The translations under genes and the position numbers were made by a program. From NCBI RefSeq assembly GCF_037975245.1, contig NC_092572.1, positions 2,643,501 to 2,707,500 on the forward strand: a stretch of DNA of 64,000 nt, read 5' to 3'. The DNA comes from Apostichopus japonicus (Eukaryota > Echinodermata > Holothuroidea > Aspidochirotida > Stichopodidae). Below the pieces are notes generated by a model that saw only the letters and a program-made list of their open reading frames with translations, ran no database searches and had not been told where the DNA came from. Below are positions 24,612 through 39,700 of the stretch, piece after piece. Numbering within the stretch: position 1 is the first letter of the stretch; each line of letters opens with the position of its first letter.

Positions 24612-24660
<49 letters not shown>

Positions 24661-24665
24661 GATAC

Positions 24666-24750
<85 letters not shown>

Positions 24751-27700
24751 AAGAGCTGCCCCACCCCAAACTATGCTGGTCGCGCTGAGCTTATCGCGTT
24801 ACGACGATGTTTCGAACACCATTACTCCCGTAATTCAACATACTTGCAAACCGATAAGCAATTTTCGACATATTAATAACATAATAGTTAAGCATGCAAT
24901 GTGGTTTAATTTGACTATTTAAATGGAACAATTGTTGAAGTTCAGAGTATCAATCTGTGATATTTGTTAACATAATTAACGGAGTGATTGGTACCTGTTG
25001 AAAACAACTGGTTAAACAGGTACCTGTTGAAAACAAATGGTTTAACAGGTACCTGTTGAAAACAACTGGTTTAACGGGTACCTGTTGAAAACAACTGGTT
25101 TAACATGTACCTGATGAAAACAACTGGTTTAACAGGTACCTGTTACACCAGTTGCATTCAACAGGTACCAGTTGGTTTTAACAGGCATCTGTTAAACCAG
25201 TTGCTTTTAACAAATACAGGTACCAGTTGCTCTAAGCAGGTACCTGTTAACATGTAGTGAACAACAGGTACCTGTCAAGTTGAAACCGGTAAATTTTCGA
25301 CGGTTCCGTGTTCATTGGATCATTACTGGTGTACGTTTTGTACTTTAACTTACACAATTTCAACTTGTAAAACACAAATTGTCATTGCTAGAGGCTAGAA
25401 CAGGACATGGCTTGACAAAAGTAGGTGAACCGGGTAATATGGGGCTACAATGGCACAAACAAATAGTAAACTTTAATAGAACGAGGGTGCGCTATTGTTA
25501 TGAGTTGTGGACAAGACAACATCTTGTTCTGTCCTCAAGATAAAATAATTTTGTTGGATGTCTAACCCATTGACTAATTGCAGGGCACCATAGCCGAAGC
25601 ATGTTGGTTTGTTCAAATTTTGAGAGAGGGAGGGGGGGGGCTCAAATTTATGTCTCCACTTTAAGGCACATAATGGTGGATCGCCGTTGTCGGGGAAGGT
25701 TTATGAGGGGAGGGGTGGCTTGAAAATTTTTGTTTCTCAAAAAGGGCTATATGCAAAATGATGCTATCATTTCCTTTTTTTTTGCTCCCTTCGTTTTTTT
25801 CACCGTCGGATATCACGTCCCCAATTTTTTTGTTGAGGTACTCTTTCCCCTGCCCCCCTTCCCCCACCCTCGCTGGCTTTGTCACTGCAAAGATGTGGTA
25901 TAACATATGTCTGATCACTGAATTGTTTATTCTATTTGGTACATTAAGGTAAAATGTAAAATTCACATAATTTATGAGAGAGCCCTTCCAGATAGTATAT
26001 GAATACGTAGCATACACATACAACAAAAGATTGAGATGAGCTCGCATCTATATTTAGATCAGTGATTCATGATCTAAGAAAGTAAGACGCATATTGCCAA
26101 GTCAAGATCAAGATAAAAATAATTAATGTTTAAATTGTATTATGATTTAATCCTTTCTTATTTCCTGTTGTTTTAAATTTTTAATATAAATAAATGATAT
26201 TTGTAATTTTCAGTGACATGAAACTTTCAAATTGGGAGGCCTAAGACAATTTTCTCAATTTTTTTGATAATCACATTTTGTACGAGGTCAAGTTGAACTT
26301 TGACTTCAACACCATATTCAATTTCGAAACCGAGAAGCAACGGCAGCTTGCATTGCACAGCGTAAGCATTGCTTGGCATAGTTTAATACGATCACTATAA
26401 GCAACTTTCAACTGTAAATCACCTAAGAAGATCTATAGAAGAATGGAAGTATTAACCGCCACCATCGGCCTACCTGTTGTTCCTTAAACTTTGAAGTAAA
26501 ACTGTTTACCAGTCAAAACGTACTTTTACTAAAACGTCCCGTACCAAAACGTCCCCGCTTTTGGTCAAAACGTCCGCGTAAGTCAAAACGTCGACGTCTA
26601 TCACATACGCCTACATTCACAAATGTGAATATATATTAACATTAAGTTATTATTTGGCTAAGTTGGCTTACATGAGCTAAATAAATCATGAAGGACTATC
26701 GTTTAGGGCAGAGACGGGGAAGGGGGCTAGGGCTTTAGCCGTAGTCTCCCTTCTAGACCATCAAAATATAAGAAGGCAGAATATATTCTGGAAAATAGTA
26801 GCAAAATCAGCAAACAATCACGAAAATCCAAAATATAAAGTGTCTTCAGAAAAAATAAGTAAAACGTATGTGCTCTAGGAAAATATCACTTTCATCCAGT
26901 CCGTCTCGCATAACGTTAATTGTTAGGCCACTGGCACAAAGTAGTTTTATGGTTAGCGTTACGCTACGCAGTACTTGTGACTGTTGTTAGGCTAGCGTTT
27001 CGCAATACACAAGTGCAATGACAGTGAGTAGCCTAGGTTCTCTACTGAGTACTGCAGTGCATACTCAACACAAAACTGTGCATTCTAAACACCGATTAAC
27101 AATGTGTTTTGTGTGTATTGGGCTGGATTGAACAGTGGCACATAATCTTCAAATTTATTCCCAAACAAATGCTGGGACTAAGTCTCAACAGTTAATTTGA
27201 AGTCTACACTTATTTGGTAAAGATTTCCTTTAATTTCCTATGTGAATCTAAATGGGTAGGATATGTGATTTTGAATAAGCAAGGCTAGACCTTCAAACTT
27301 ACAGTTACATTAGGCTGAACAAATTATAGTGGATAGTCACTGGTATTATATACTTCAGTACTAAATCAAAACGACCGAAAGACAAACTTAGTGCAACAAA
27401 GTACTGATTCTTCTCTAGCCAAGGTCTAAACAGGCTTGTTAAGTGAGCAAGTTAAATAACGATTAGGCCTATAAATAAGTTGGCTCAGTGCATTTTTGTT
27501 TCTAAAATTTTATATTTTTCGATCATAAAAACAATCAAAGATTTAGCCCATGTTTTATCTCTGTAGTCTGGGCATTTGATTCTGGTTGCAATGATGATGA
27601 CACGTGGTTCAAATGTTCAGCTTTATACAGTCTGCTTCAAACTTTGGGATTGTTTTTTGAGACAATAGTGGAAGTGAAGCTCACATAACTTTATGGTGAC

Positions 27701-30700
27701 AACTTAATTTCATTTTCTTCAAATGATGAATACTTCTGCTGTGCTGTTTCCTTTTTCCAGGAAGAATTGAAAAGCCAAATATCCAGGTCAAGGGTAAGGT
27801 TTTCTGTGATTTACGACACAAGTGTGGAGGCAACAACAGAGGAGGAGAACTGTGTTATATATGGCTTAAAGACAGTATGTTTTAAGATGATGTATTGGTA
27901 CCCTACGCAGAACAAAAGAGTTTATCCGAGAGTCCAAAAAGCAAAGGAACAAGAACCATAGAGAAAAAGATGGGAGAGTGAGTTTAACTATTGTACCTGA
28001 CTGTTTAATGATATTAAAGATACTTTTCATAACCTGTTTAAAAAAAACAGTCTGGTATATCATTTACGTGCAAGCTTTATAAGTTCGGCAACATTCTTAC
28101 TGATTTGTGATCATGATTATTAAGCTTTGAAAAATAACTTGGTGTTATGCTGTGCAAAGCTCATAATTATTTGGTAAAGCTGCTATCCCTGGCTTATAAT
28201 TTGAGGGACCTACTGTGGATTTAAATGTTGACCTCCCAATATACTATAAAAATTGTAATGTAAATGTATGTTTATGATAATGTGAGTTATCACGTGATAT
28301 ATCTGTATCTATGCTTACATGTATATCTTATTTTCTGTTCACAGGTCAATATTGGTGCAGATTTTTGGCTTCCCGAAAATAAGTGGGAGGCCATTTGTAG
28401 TTAAGAGAAACACTCTTTGTTCGTAAAGACTTTACTGGTGTCGATTTGGGGTACCAACGCTTTAAAACGAAAATCGTGAGGAACGCTTTCCCAAGATTCA
28501 ACAGTGACAGAGATACAAAACCGCTGTTGTCTCCCGTGAAGGTTAATGCTATGAAAGGTTCGTCATTATGAAAATCTTCCAAACAAGTAACCATTTATAT
28601 TACAATCTCATGAATTTTTCCAACCAAAAGATTGAGCGTACCCAAACTCTAAACCAAACCAAAATTGTCCGTCCAATGTTTAAAAACAAAAGCTAGCTTG
28701 CCCTTTTACCAAGGGCAACAGCTCAAATGCATGCAAAACAGAAGAGACATTCTTTGTTAGGTACATACATGAATAAGTTAATCTCTTCTAATTATAGAAC
28801 CATCGTTGGGTGGTAGAAGTTCTTTAACATTATGTTCTTTAAGCTACCTTGATATTGCATTACTTTCTGATTATGATAGAATGCATAATTTCACTTGAAA
28901 TTTCAAGTTTGTGCAATCATGTTAATTGTTGTTGGTAAGCATTCTACCTATATGTTGTTGTTATAGGTTCATGGTCTAACTCTAAAATACTTGTCAATGC
29001 TATAACTCCAAGAAAAAAGTTGCTTTAATTCATGGTGTATATTTTGCCCTTGGAGGGTTTCAGAACTTAGTGATTGTCATAATTCAAGAAACCATTTTTG
29101 CTTCAACTTTAAAGTACATCTTTCAATTAGGGGAGAAGGTTGTCCCTTTGGATTTGAGACAAAACAATGTACTTGGTTAGACGGTGATTACTAGTCCATA
29201 CAGGCTGGATACCAACATAGATAAATATCGTGAAACATTCTAATCCCCAGAAAGTTTGAACTTAACTTTCCATGAAAGCATTCATCTAGCAATGCAAGAG
29301 GTTTTTTTTAAGTTTTAGGATCAAACTGTTGCTGTGAATCATGATGAGTCAATCTTAAGTGTTCATTCACTTTGTTTCTTGCAGAACAATTTATGGAGCG
29401 TTTGAAATAAAGCTGCAATTTACTGAGGAAGCTGCAAGGTTCAGCAAATCCATATCCGAGAAACTGGCATCAATCGTAAAACGAAGAAGGCCTTAAAACA
29501 TTCCTGACATATACTATTTGTTTTCAATGGTTATTGCTTACCATTAAACAGTCTTGAGTTTTATTCAAACTGACAGCATATTGCTGTCACTGACAAGTTA
29601 ACTTTTCAGAGGAATTTTTCCAGACAGTTCTTTTTTTTAAAGTGGGATTAAACCCCTATTTATTATTTTGTTTTAACAATTATTGTTTACCATTAGATGG
29701 TATTTAGTTTCTATTCAAATCCAGGAAATGGAAAGTATGTTGCTGTCACTAACAACTTAACTTTTCGATGGATATCTTCTGGACAGTTTTTGTTTCTTGA
29801 AAGCGGTTTAACCAACACTATTATAGACTGATGTTGAATTTTACTTGGCAAAGTCATCCATCCACTTTTGTCTTTTTTTTTTAAAGAATTAGCATTTCTA
29901 GTAATCAGTTTGTACAAATGCCATTACACAGTATTCAGATTTTTATTTAAACTCCAAAATAGACAGTATATTGTAGTCACATATGTGTTCCAGTTTAAAT
30001 ATGCTCAACAAATACATGCTTTGTAGGTAAATATTGTTTTATAAGATCTGATGGGTAGCCAACTTAAGAATGAATTCCCTTCTAAAGGTTACTGTCTGAC
30101 TAGCTATTTATTATTGTCTGCCTAGCATGCAGAATTGCAGACTACATGGTTTGGTTATGCTAGTTATTGAATAACTTTATATATGCAGCTGTAACTTTTA
30201 TTTTGATATAATGATTGGAAAAGAAAACCTTCATATTGTTTAAGCAGATAGAAGTTCCTTCTAACTTGCCACAGCAATGCATGGAATCATTGCTTTCATG
30301 AACATATTTAGCTGGTATTTCATAATATATGTGTTTTTTAATGCGTTATTTGAAAGTGTTTACTTGAGAAGTTTTCTTTCTTGTTAAAACTCCAAATTTA
30401 TGTTTTCTTTTTCATTGCCCTCAACTTTGCATCATTGTGTAGTACTATACTTTTCCATTCATGTTTGGTCCATTAACTTGTCGTAACTATGTTGGAATAA
30501 AATGATATTTTCAGACTTATGTTTACAGTGATATTTACTCCTCAGTTGAAAGTTTTCCATCGCCTTTACTTGCTTGTGAAGTATTGGACCTACATCATGT
30601 GCAACTGTAAAGGGTAATTTTACACTGCTGAAACTCATCGCCACCTGTTTTTACCAGATAAACTTGTTGAAAACAAATGAACTTGTGTTAAATCCTACTT

Positions 30701-33700
30701 AGTAGTTACCAGTTGAAACTTTAGTTGAAACCTTTTAAAACATTCCTGTTAATACATGTTCTTACCTGTTGAAACCTTTTTAATACCAGTTAAGACCTGT
30801 TGGAAACAGTTACCTGTTACCCCTGTTGAAAACAGTTGAAACCTGTCCATACAGTATGTTACTACTATTTAACCTGTTGTGCCTGTTGAAAACAGTTGAA
30901 ACCTGTTAATACCATTTATTACCTGTTAATACCAGTTAAAAGCTGTTGCACCTGTTGAAAACAGTTAAAAACATGTTAACACAATTTAATACCTGTTCAT
31001 ACCAGTTGAAAGCTGTTGCGCCTGTTGAAACCTGTTGAAAACAGTTGGAACCTGTTAATACTAGTTAATGCCTGTTAATACTAGTTTAAAAGCTGTAATG
31101 CCTGTTGAAAACAGTTGAAACCTGTTAATACCAGTTAAAACCTGTTATTACCTGTCACCAATACCAGTTGCAACAGGTACCTGTTAAAACCAGTTCAACA
31201 GGTATTAACTGGAATTTTCACCTGGGATATGAGGTACACTCATTTCGCTCAAGTTAAGAGATATGGTTCTGCTAAGGTACAGCGTTGGTCATATCGACCC
31301 GTCGAATGCGAATTCCGGCTTGTCGAGACATTATCTTTCGTCCATTTTTCTCGTTTGTTGTATTTTTTAGTCAATTTGGAAGAAACAATTATTCGATTCT
31401 TTAAAGTGTAATGATACGTGAAGGTTTGCGTTTCGCGTGACGGAAAACCAGGGGGATTATTGCTTATGTTATTGTTACATCGCATCAAAAATATATGAAA
31501 ATAATAAGGAGCATGTAGAGTGACGCATATTGGTATCACGCCTAGTCAAAAATCTAGATCGGTGTTTATTTTAAAGTATAAAATATCAATATTTATTTAT
31601 GCATTGTCTAACAGTCTATGATGCCATACATGGACTACAGAACGACTGTTTTTAACTTACAGCTAGACTAGCAGTGCTGCAGGAAAATATGTATCCCAGT
31701 TGAATCCCAGTTGAATAATTGTTATAAAGTTACCTCGCTACCTTGGCGGTAAAGTCAATTTTTTTTCTCTCGTTTTCATACAGTTCCGCCAACTATGTTT
31801 CTCCAGGTTATAGACAGTAAAAATGTTGCGATAGGACACTTGGTAGAACTACAAAGTAATATTGCTGTTATATGTACTGCTGTGGGAGCAAAACCGCGGA
31901 TGACTTTATCCTGGACAATCGGGAACGAGAGTAAAAATGCTTCCTCATCCAGTGTCACAAATGATAACATTTTGTTTAATACAACATCTGTTCTGCATCA
32001 CGTACCGACAAACGAACAAGAAAATATCTCGTGTACGGCTAATTTTGATGGACACAAGTCGGATACAAGCTACCATACGTCAGTAACGCTGAACACATAC
32101 GGTAAGCAGACAACGAAAGACTAGTGGAATAAAACGGGTTTCAGTACATTTGGGGGAAATGAAAGTATTACTTTAACAAGGAAGGCACCCGCTCAAACAT
32201 AAAAAAATTGATATTGAGATGAACAAGCTGGCTGACCTTAAAAAATCTCACCTTTAAATGTTAACTTATAACGTTGGTTCCTTTTATACAGAGCACGATT
32301 ATTTGATTGTTCAAAATGTAATAAAACGTGGTGGTTTACGTTTCAAGTGACAAAAACACGAGGGAGCATCGTACATGTTATGTTACATCGCACGAAAAAT
32401 GTATGTACACAATAAATATCTTGTAAAGTGACGCACATTGGTATTAGGCCCAGTCACAAAGCTAGATCCGTTTTTCTGAAGTATAAAATATCAAAATGTA
32501 TTAAATTTGTTATTTGTGCATTGCGCAACAGTCTATGATGTGATGCTATAGGCCTACATGGACTACAACAGCGACTGATTTTAACTTACTGCTTCAATAT
32601 ACTAGCAGTACTGCAGGAAAAATATGTATCACAGTTGAATACCAGTAGAATAATTGTTTATAGTTCTTTCTACCTTGGCGGATAAGTAATACTTTTCTCT
32701 CGTTTTAATACAGTTCCGCCAACTATGTTTCTCCAGGTAATAGACAGTAAGAATGTTGCAATAGGACAATGGGTAGAACAAAAAAATAGTATTACTGTTA
32801 TATGTACTGCTGTGGGAGCAAAACCACGGATGACTTTATCCTGGACAATTAGGAACGAGAGTAAAAATGCTTCCTCATCCAGTGTCACAAATGATAACAT
32901 CTTGTTTAATACAACATCTATTCTGCATCACGTACCGACAAACGAACAAGAAAATATCTCGTGTACGGCTACATTTGGTGGACGCAAGTCGGATACAAAT
33001 TACTATACGTCAGTAACGCTGAACACATACGGTAAGCAGAAAACGAAACACTAGTGAAAAGACGGGTTTCAGTACATTTGGGGAGGGGGGAGAGAGATGA
33101 AAGTATTACTGTAACAAGGAAGGCACCCTCTCAAACATGCAAAAAAAGGTACTGAAATGAACAAGCAGGCTCACCTTAGAAATTCTCACCTTTAAATGTA
33201 AACTTATAACGTTAGTTCCTTTATACAGAACACGGTATGTGTTTCGAGTGTCTTTAAAGGTGTATTCCGGTGGCAGAAACGCAACAATTACCTTAAGAGA
33301 GGAAAATATTGGTAAGGGAAATCTCCATATCAATATCTTTTCCCAATAACTCGAAATATGGTTGGTTACATGGAACATGGTTTAACTGGGTAAACCCTCT
33401 TTCACTTCAGTTAGTGGAACACAGTATAGGTGGTCTGTGACGTCATCGTGGCAGATATTCTTCAAAAAACTTTACTCTCCAAACATAATTTTCTTGTTCA
33501 TTTACCCTTCAAATGTATTGGAGTGCATGCTTAGCTGTCAACGTTATCTATAATGTAAAATGATATCAAAATGAACTAACTTTTGGAAATGTTATATCCT
33601 TCATAAACATTTTAAGTACTTACTGTGCTATTGCCCGATGTAACCACAATTTTAATTTAATTTAAAAGGTTTAACATATTGGTGTTGTTCAATTTTATAC

Positions 33701-36700
33701 TAAAATACTTTCAGATAAATTGTTTATTTCTCTTAACGGTTTAAAATTTAAAAATAGTTGATACATTATTTTAAGACATTTAACGTTATTTTGATTTCAG
33801 TTGTACCGACAGATCTATCAATTATAATTAATGACCAAGATTATTTTGATACGGTTCATCTTCCGGACAATGACACTCTTGTGAAAGTTACGTTCCGTTC
33901 TTTTGGAGGAAGACCATACTCATCGTTATCCTGTAAACTGAGTGATCCTAACTCCAGCATGACCGACAGGAATATATCAGGAATACAGGATTATACCAGA
34001 CATGGAAACATTTTCAACCTGTCTCTGTCGTTTCAATTTTTCCTTCTGACACAAGAAACTACGATATTCTGTCTTAGTAAATTACAAGAAGTTGATATAA
34101 AAATTAATGTATCAAGGAAAGTCACACTACCTGGTGAGTAAAAAATAAAACACACCGGGCGGATTAAGAAACAAGCCCCCCACCCCTAACTTCATGAAAT
34201 TTTTGGTAAAAACCCATACTTTTTTACAAAGTGTTCTTATAAACCCTTACTTTGTACCTATATGTGTCCTTAAACATCGCTGTTTTGGTGTTATTGTTGG
34301 TATCTACAAATACTTTTGATGTGAATCAACTCTTTTCCAAATTATTTCATTTTCAAATAAGCATACATATCACTGTATTGCATTTTTATTATTTTCCAAG
34401 TTTCTGAACTGCCTTTTGTATCCGTAATACCACGCATCACTACTAAGGCATCAATAGATGGTTATATTCAGTGGGTAATTATTGGGACAGTGGCTCTCCT
34501 CATCAGCCTCTTTATCGTTAGCTGTTCCATAATAATCAAGAAATGCAAATGTGAGTAGCCTATACCGCTTTCATCCATCCATCCATAAAGTAAAATAAAA
34601 GTATTTTACGTCATTATGAGAGGAAATAGTAAAATTACAACTCTCGAGGACTCATCAAGTTTAATATCACTGAGTTTATGTTATCACCTTGCCCACGTGA
34701 TGGTAAACAAAACATTTCCCTCCCTTCCCTCATTCCCTCCCTTCCCTGCCTCCCCAAAAACACAGTCGTTGTAAAAATGGAGGTGAACTAAATAAGTGCC
34801 AGTCTTCCATCATCAATCAAATCAATTATACGCTTATTTTATACACGATATCGCTGGCTTCTCAGATAAGTGTGAGGATAGAAAAGAATCTCTATCAAAA
34901 ATTCATTCTATGGCTCTCTCTCTTGCAGTCTCCAGGAGGGCTAGCCTATCGACGTAAGTTAAAAATATGTTCACACATAATTACTGACATTTCTTTTGGA
35001 AAAGAATTTTTTCCTACTATAAATAAATGTGAAATATGCTAACTCTTATAGCTTTGTGCAACAGCTTACATTAATGAGGTTGCCTAAATTAAATGTAGGC
35101 TATTTTTCACTATCAATTTGTGATACAATAAAGCTTCATATATTTATTGATGTCATTCCTTCCAGAAATATCGGTGCTGCATCGGATGGACGAGCAAACG
35201 TTGAGATGACACATTTAGATCAACCAATCGACCAATCAAGTAACTAAACTCATTTTGTATAGCTTTACATGACACTCGCTCAATATAATAATCAATTCAA
35301 AATTTTGTATATGTCAAACTCCAACATTTCATTAGGATGATTATACATCATTCCGGCAACAATAAAATGTTGTACATCTCCAATAAACGATGAAAATCCA
35401 CATAAACTATAAATCAGGCTACGTACAAATGTGACTTTTGTTAATACTAGCGAGCCAAACATTCATACTGGATCTCACTAACAGGCTGACCTGGTCTCAG
35501 ATCTATGTTCTCTCTCTTACTCTTTCGTGTCAAAAACCAAACAAGTTTCTGCTTTTCAACAGGTCTGGGGAAAACTCTTCCTAAGAAGAAACCACAGTAA
35601 GTTATTATAAATAACATTTACAGATAACAAATAATAAAGTATCATATAGTTGTTGTGTGAAACGATCCGACATGCTTCTCTGTTTATTTAGAAATTATCG
35701 ATGTTGCCTACATATGTTAGGGACGCCATTGAGGAATGGCCAAGTAGACAATCCAATGCTTCAGTGAGAAAAAAAGCTTTGGATGTGGCAGTTAAATGCT
35801 TCTTCGATATTGAACGTGGAGGACCACTATTTGACTTGTTAGCATTTTAAGTGGGCAGTACGGATAACCTAATAGGAATGAGAAATAAAGGGCATGATGG
35901 TATTTTTTCATTTACATAACTGATGTAGCCAGCTGGTGTACAGCTAAGCTTAATGAATTGCGGAATGTTGTGCATTGCGTTTACTTTTATAAACTCCCAA
36001 CCCTCCCCACCCCCACTAAATCTTCGTGGGCTAAAAAGAAAGAGTAATAAGTGTACTGTTTGATTTTCTTTTCTAATTTATTGTTTTATTGAAGATCAGA
36101 GTTACCTGACATACCAACTGAAGAGCAAATTTCTCAGCATTCTGAAAGCAGCGAGAGCAGTAAGTCATCTATCTCAAATAAACAAAGTGACAGTTCTCAT
36201 AGTCTAAAAGTGTTTTAAATGTATGTAGTTACTGACCATCGCTAACAGAACATCTCACAAACCTCAGATAGCTTGGGACTTTCATCAATTCAGTCAAACA
36301 TTATTACTGTATGTCTAGAATGTTTTTTTTTGGGTCTCTTTCCAGATTATTATGCAGCAACCAAGGACAGTCCTTGTCGAGAAAGAATGTTTAATGAAAA
36401 AGACATTTGTCTCGTATTAAAAATGAAGAAAGGGAGGATCTATGACAGATGGATGGGAACAATAACTGTCTCTCGTGACGTCAGTAAATGTGTTGTATTA
36501 ACTGCTTTAGGAGGTAGGATACCGCCAATATTATCTTCTATGATGTCACAGAATATTTTTGAGGGAGTCCTTCCATCACATACATTCTCTCTTTCATGCA
36601 GGCATGAGAAGGGGGAGCGGGGGGGGGTGCTCAATTGTTAACTAGGGTACCCGGTGAATAAAGAATAAAAAATAATTAATGTCTCAAGTTCATAACTTAC

Positions 36701-39700
36701 AAAATGAAAAGAAGACTTCTAAAAGGGAACACGGTGATGTCATTGTCACCTGAACGCGACGTAAGACTTTCATTTCGGTTGCTTTTGATAATGTAACATT
36801 GCGTCCTAAAGGTTTATATGTATTTTTTACATTATTTCAGTTACAATCAAATCAACTCAAGTATTTATTAATTTGTTATTTCAGATGGTGCTGTGAAAAA
36901 CAAGGATGTTCATTGGGATGATTTTGTCAAGAGAACGTTAGATCTTCCTAAAACAAATCATCTTGTGAAAATTGAGGGAATTGGCATTGAAAAAAGTGAG
37001 ACATTATTCATTCTTAAAATGATTTCATCGATATGTGATAAGGTCTGAGACAGTTTCGCTATATTTTATGCTTGCGCTCATTTCTCTCCTTACATACCGA
37101 AGGCTTGGTATTGTAAATTGACCTTGCTTTGACCTTGTTGCTAGACATTGCTTTGGCATTGTAGCTTGACCTTGCTTTGACCTCAAGATCTTTGAATATT
37201 ATTTTGCTTTATTTTGAAAACTACAATTTAGTTAACTTTAAACTTCAAATCAAAATTTCAACTTCCGATTTTAAATGGTTGCACTAACGTGCGAATAGGC
37301 TACGCTCATTGTTATATTGCTAATTTCACATCACGATAAGTAATGCTGAAACCCTATTCAATGCATTTCTAAAAAAATGAAATGACCGGTAAAGCTAAAA
37401 TGAAATATAGTTGCTGTCAGCGTGCAACTATGATATCACGTCTGGCTTAGGTGTTTGTTGAAAGTTCATGAATGGTAAAAACTGTTTTAGTTTCAGTTAT
37501 CAGTCGTCAGTTTCAGTTATGTGGAAATTTCATCAGAAGTCTTATCATATGTTCCTCTTTCATCCGCCACAAAAGTAAATTTCTACCTGGACTATGTTTT
37601 CAATTTCTTTAGAATCACGTTGTTTGACTGGCTGAAAATAATGGATAATAACAATTGCAAGCGTACACTATATACTTTATAGACAGTTAATATGATCTTG
37701 TAGTAGAAAGTGTCATTAAGGTGCAATAATTAGTTCAATAAATTGTTCATCATTATTTTCTCTTGTATTTTATTTTGTATACTATTAGGTTTCCTTTATC
37801 TTATCACCGAACATCTTGTATGTGATCCACTGGATAGCATTATAACGGGTGATTCCAGTATGCAGGGAGAGGTAACTACTATCATGTCGGTGACAGAAGT
37901 TATGGAAATATTAGCGGGCATACTGGAAGGAATGGAAATCTTACAGTCTTATGGAGTAAGTTGATTCTTGAATATGACGTACCGTATACAATGACTTGCC
38001 ATGTTGTATTGTAATGTAGTGTGATATGATGTGATTTAATGCGTTGCAATGTGATGTGGTATGATATTCTATGTAATATTGTGTTATGATGTACATGACT
38101 TAACAGAGACATTCATTACGAAAGCAACAAAATGTATATAATTCTATCTATTTGTGACATTTTGTTCTAGTTTCTCCATCCTGGTTTATCAACAAAGAAG
38201 ATTTTGTACACCAAACAAGGACAATGTAAATTGTATGATTTCTGTCTCGCCGAAGATGCACCAAAGATAATAGCATTCAAGACAACACAGGTAAACAATA
38301 AACTTCTTAATGAATGGTTCTCGTCATGTGCTAAACTCTTCTTAAACTGAGTAACACAACGAGACGTCCTCCTTGTTGTCTTATTGATAACTGTCTGCAT
38401 GATTTTATCGGAAATAATAAGTAAACGTTTAAATTATGAGGGGAAAAACTCATTAGGTCAACATTACGGGAGGGTTCCTCTTTTCTGGCCCTTATATATA
38501 AAATTAATTGTGAACCCCTGCAATTTACTCGTTCTAGTTAGCTTATATAAAAGACGGGTTGATTTCTGGTGTTAGTTACACTTACAAAATCGAGACTTAT
38601 ACAATCTGTAAATAAGTTTCCACAGTTTATGAATGATAAACTAATTGTAATTTTTTGGTATCACTATGCCATAACTGACTCAATCATTGATAATTGCAAT
38701 GACAACTTTTCCTGTTGTAGTAGAACAGTCGTATACTTTGCCTTTACCTCTTATATTGTAAAATTGAATTTCTTATATCTATGATAAGTGTAATTTATGT
38801 CGACAATACACTTCTAAAATTTAGTATGTCTACATATACATTACACGCATACATCAATGGAGAATGAAGTTAACACATCTCTTTCTGCACGGATGGGGGA
38901 TGGTGAGATGGTGGGGGGTAATACCAACATCCCCGACATTTTTGAATACATATCTGTAAACAAATATCCTTTTATCTACAGAATGGTTTCAAAAACCTTA
39001 AATCTGTTCCCTCCTGAAGCTTTGTTTCGGAGTGAATATACAACCGAGAGTGATGTATGGGCTACAGCTATTGTTATATGGGAGGTCATAGCAGATGGTA
39101 AATCATTCTTATATAAAACTGCTTGAACCTTGCAGTGTTATATAATCATGATGATATTACACCGATTGAATATTGCAGTATTATATATTCAATTTTTAAT
39201 TATACTGATTAAATCTTGCAGTGTTATACAATTATTATTACATTGCACTGATTGAATCTTGCAGTGTTATATGATCATTATTATATCACACCGATTGAAT
39301 ATTTCATTGTTATTTAATCATTATTATATTACAGTGATTCAATCTTGCAGTGTTATACAATCATTATAACGCTGATCGAATCTTGCAGAGTTACATCATC
39401 ATTATTATATAACAGTGATTGAATCTTGCAGTGTTATATATTCATTGTTATATTACACTGATTGAATCTTGCAGTGTTATTTAATCATTATTAGATTACA
39501 TTGATTGCATCCTGCAGTGTTATTTATTCATTATTAAACTGATTGCATCTTGCATTGTTATATAATCATCATTATGTTACACTGATCGAATCTTGTAGTG
39601 CTCATAATCATTAATATATTACACTTATTGATGCTTACAGTGGTATATACTCATTATTATATTACACTGATCGAACCTTGTAGTGTTATTTAATCATTAT

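Noticed and set aside
24038-24788. Open frames of 70-136 codons reading IYIYIY or ERERER on both strands
   Set aside because: They are translations of (TA)n and (CT)n microsatellites with no real coding content.
24990-25290. CRISPR-like regular repeats
   Set aside because: The 29-bp units are contiguous with no spacers, the genome is clearly animal, and later units are inverted.
36273-36641. 122-codon frame as an independent gene
   Set aside because: It is the reading frame of receptor exon 11 extended into both introns; splice borders at 36346 and 36513 explain it.
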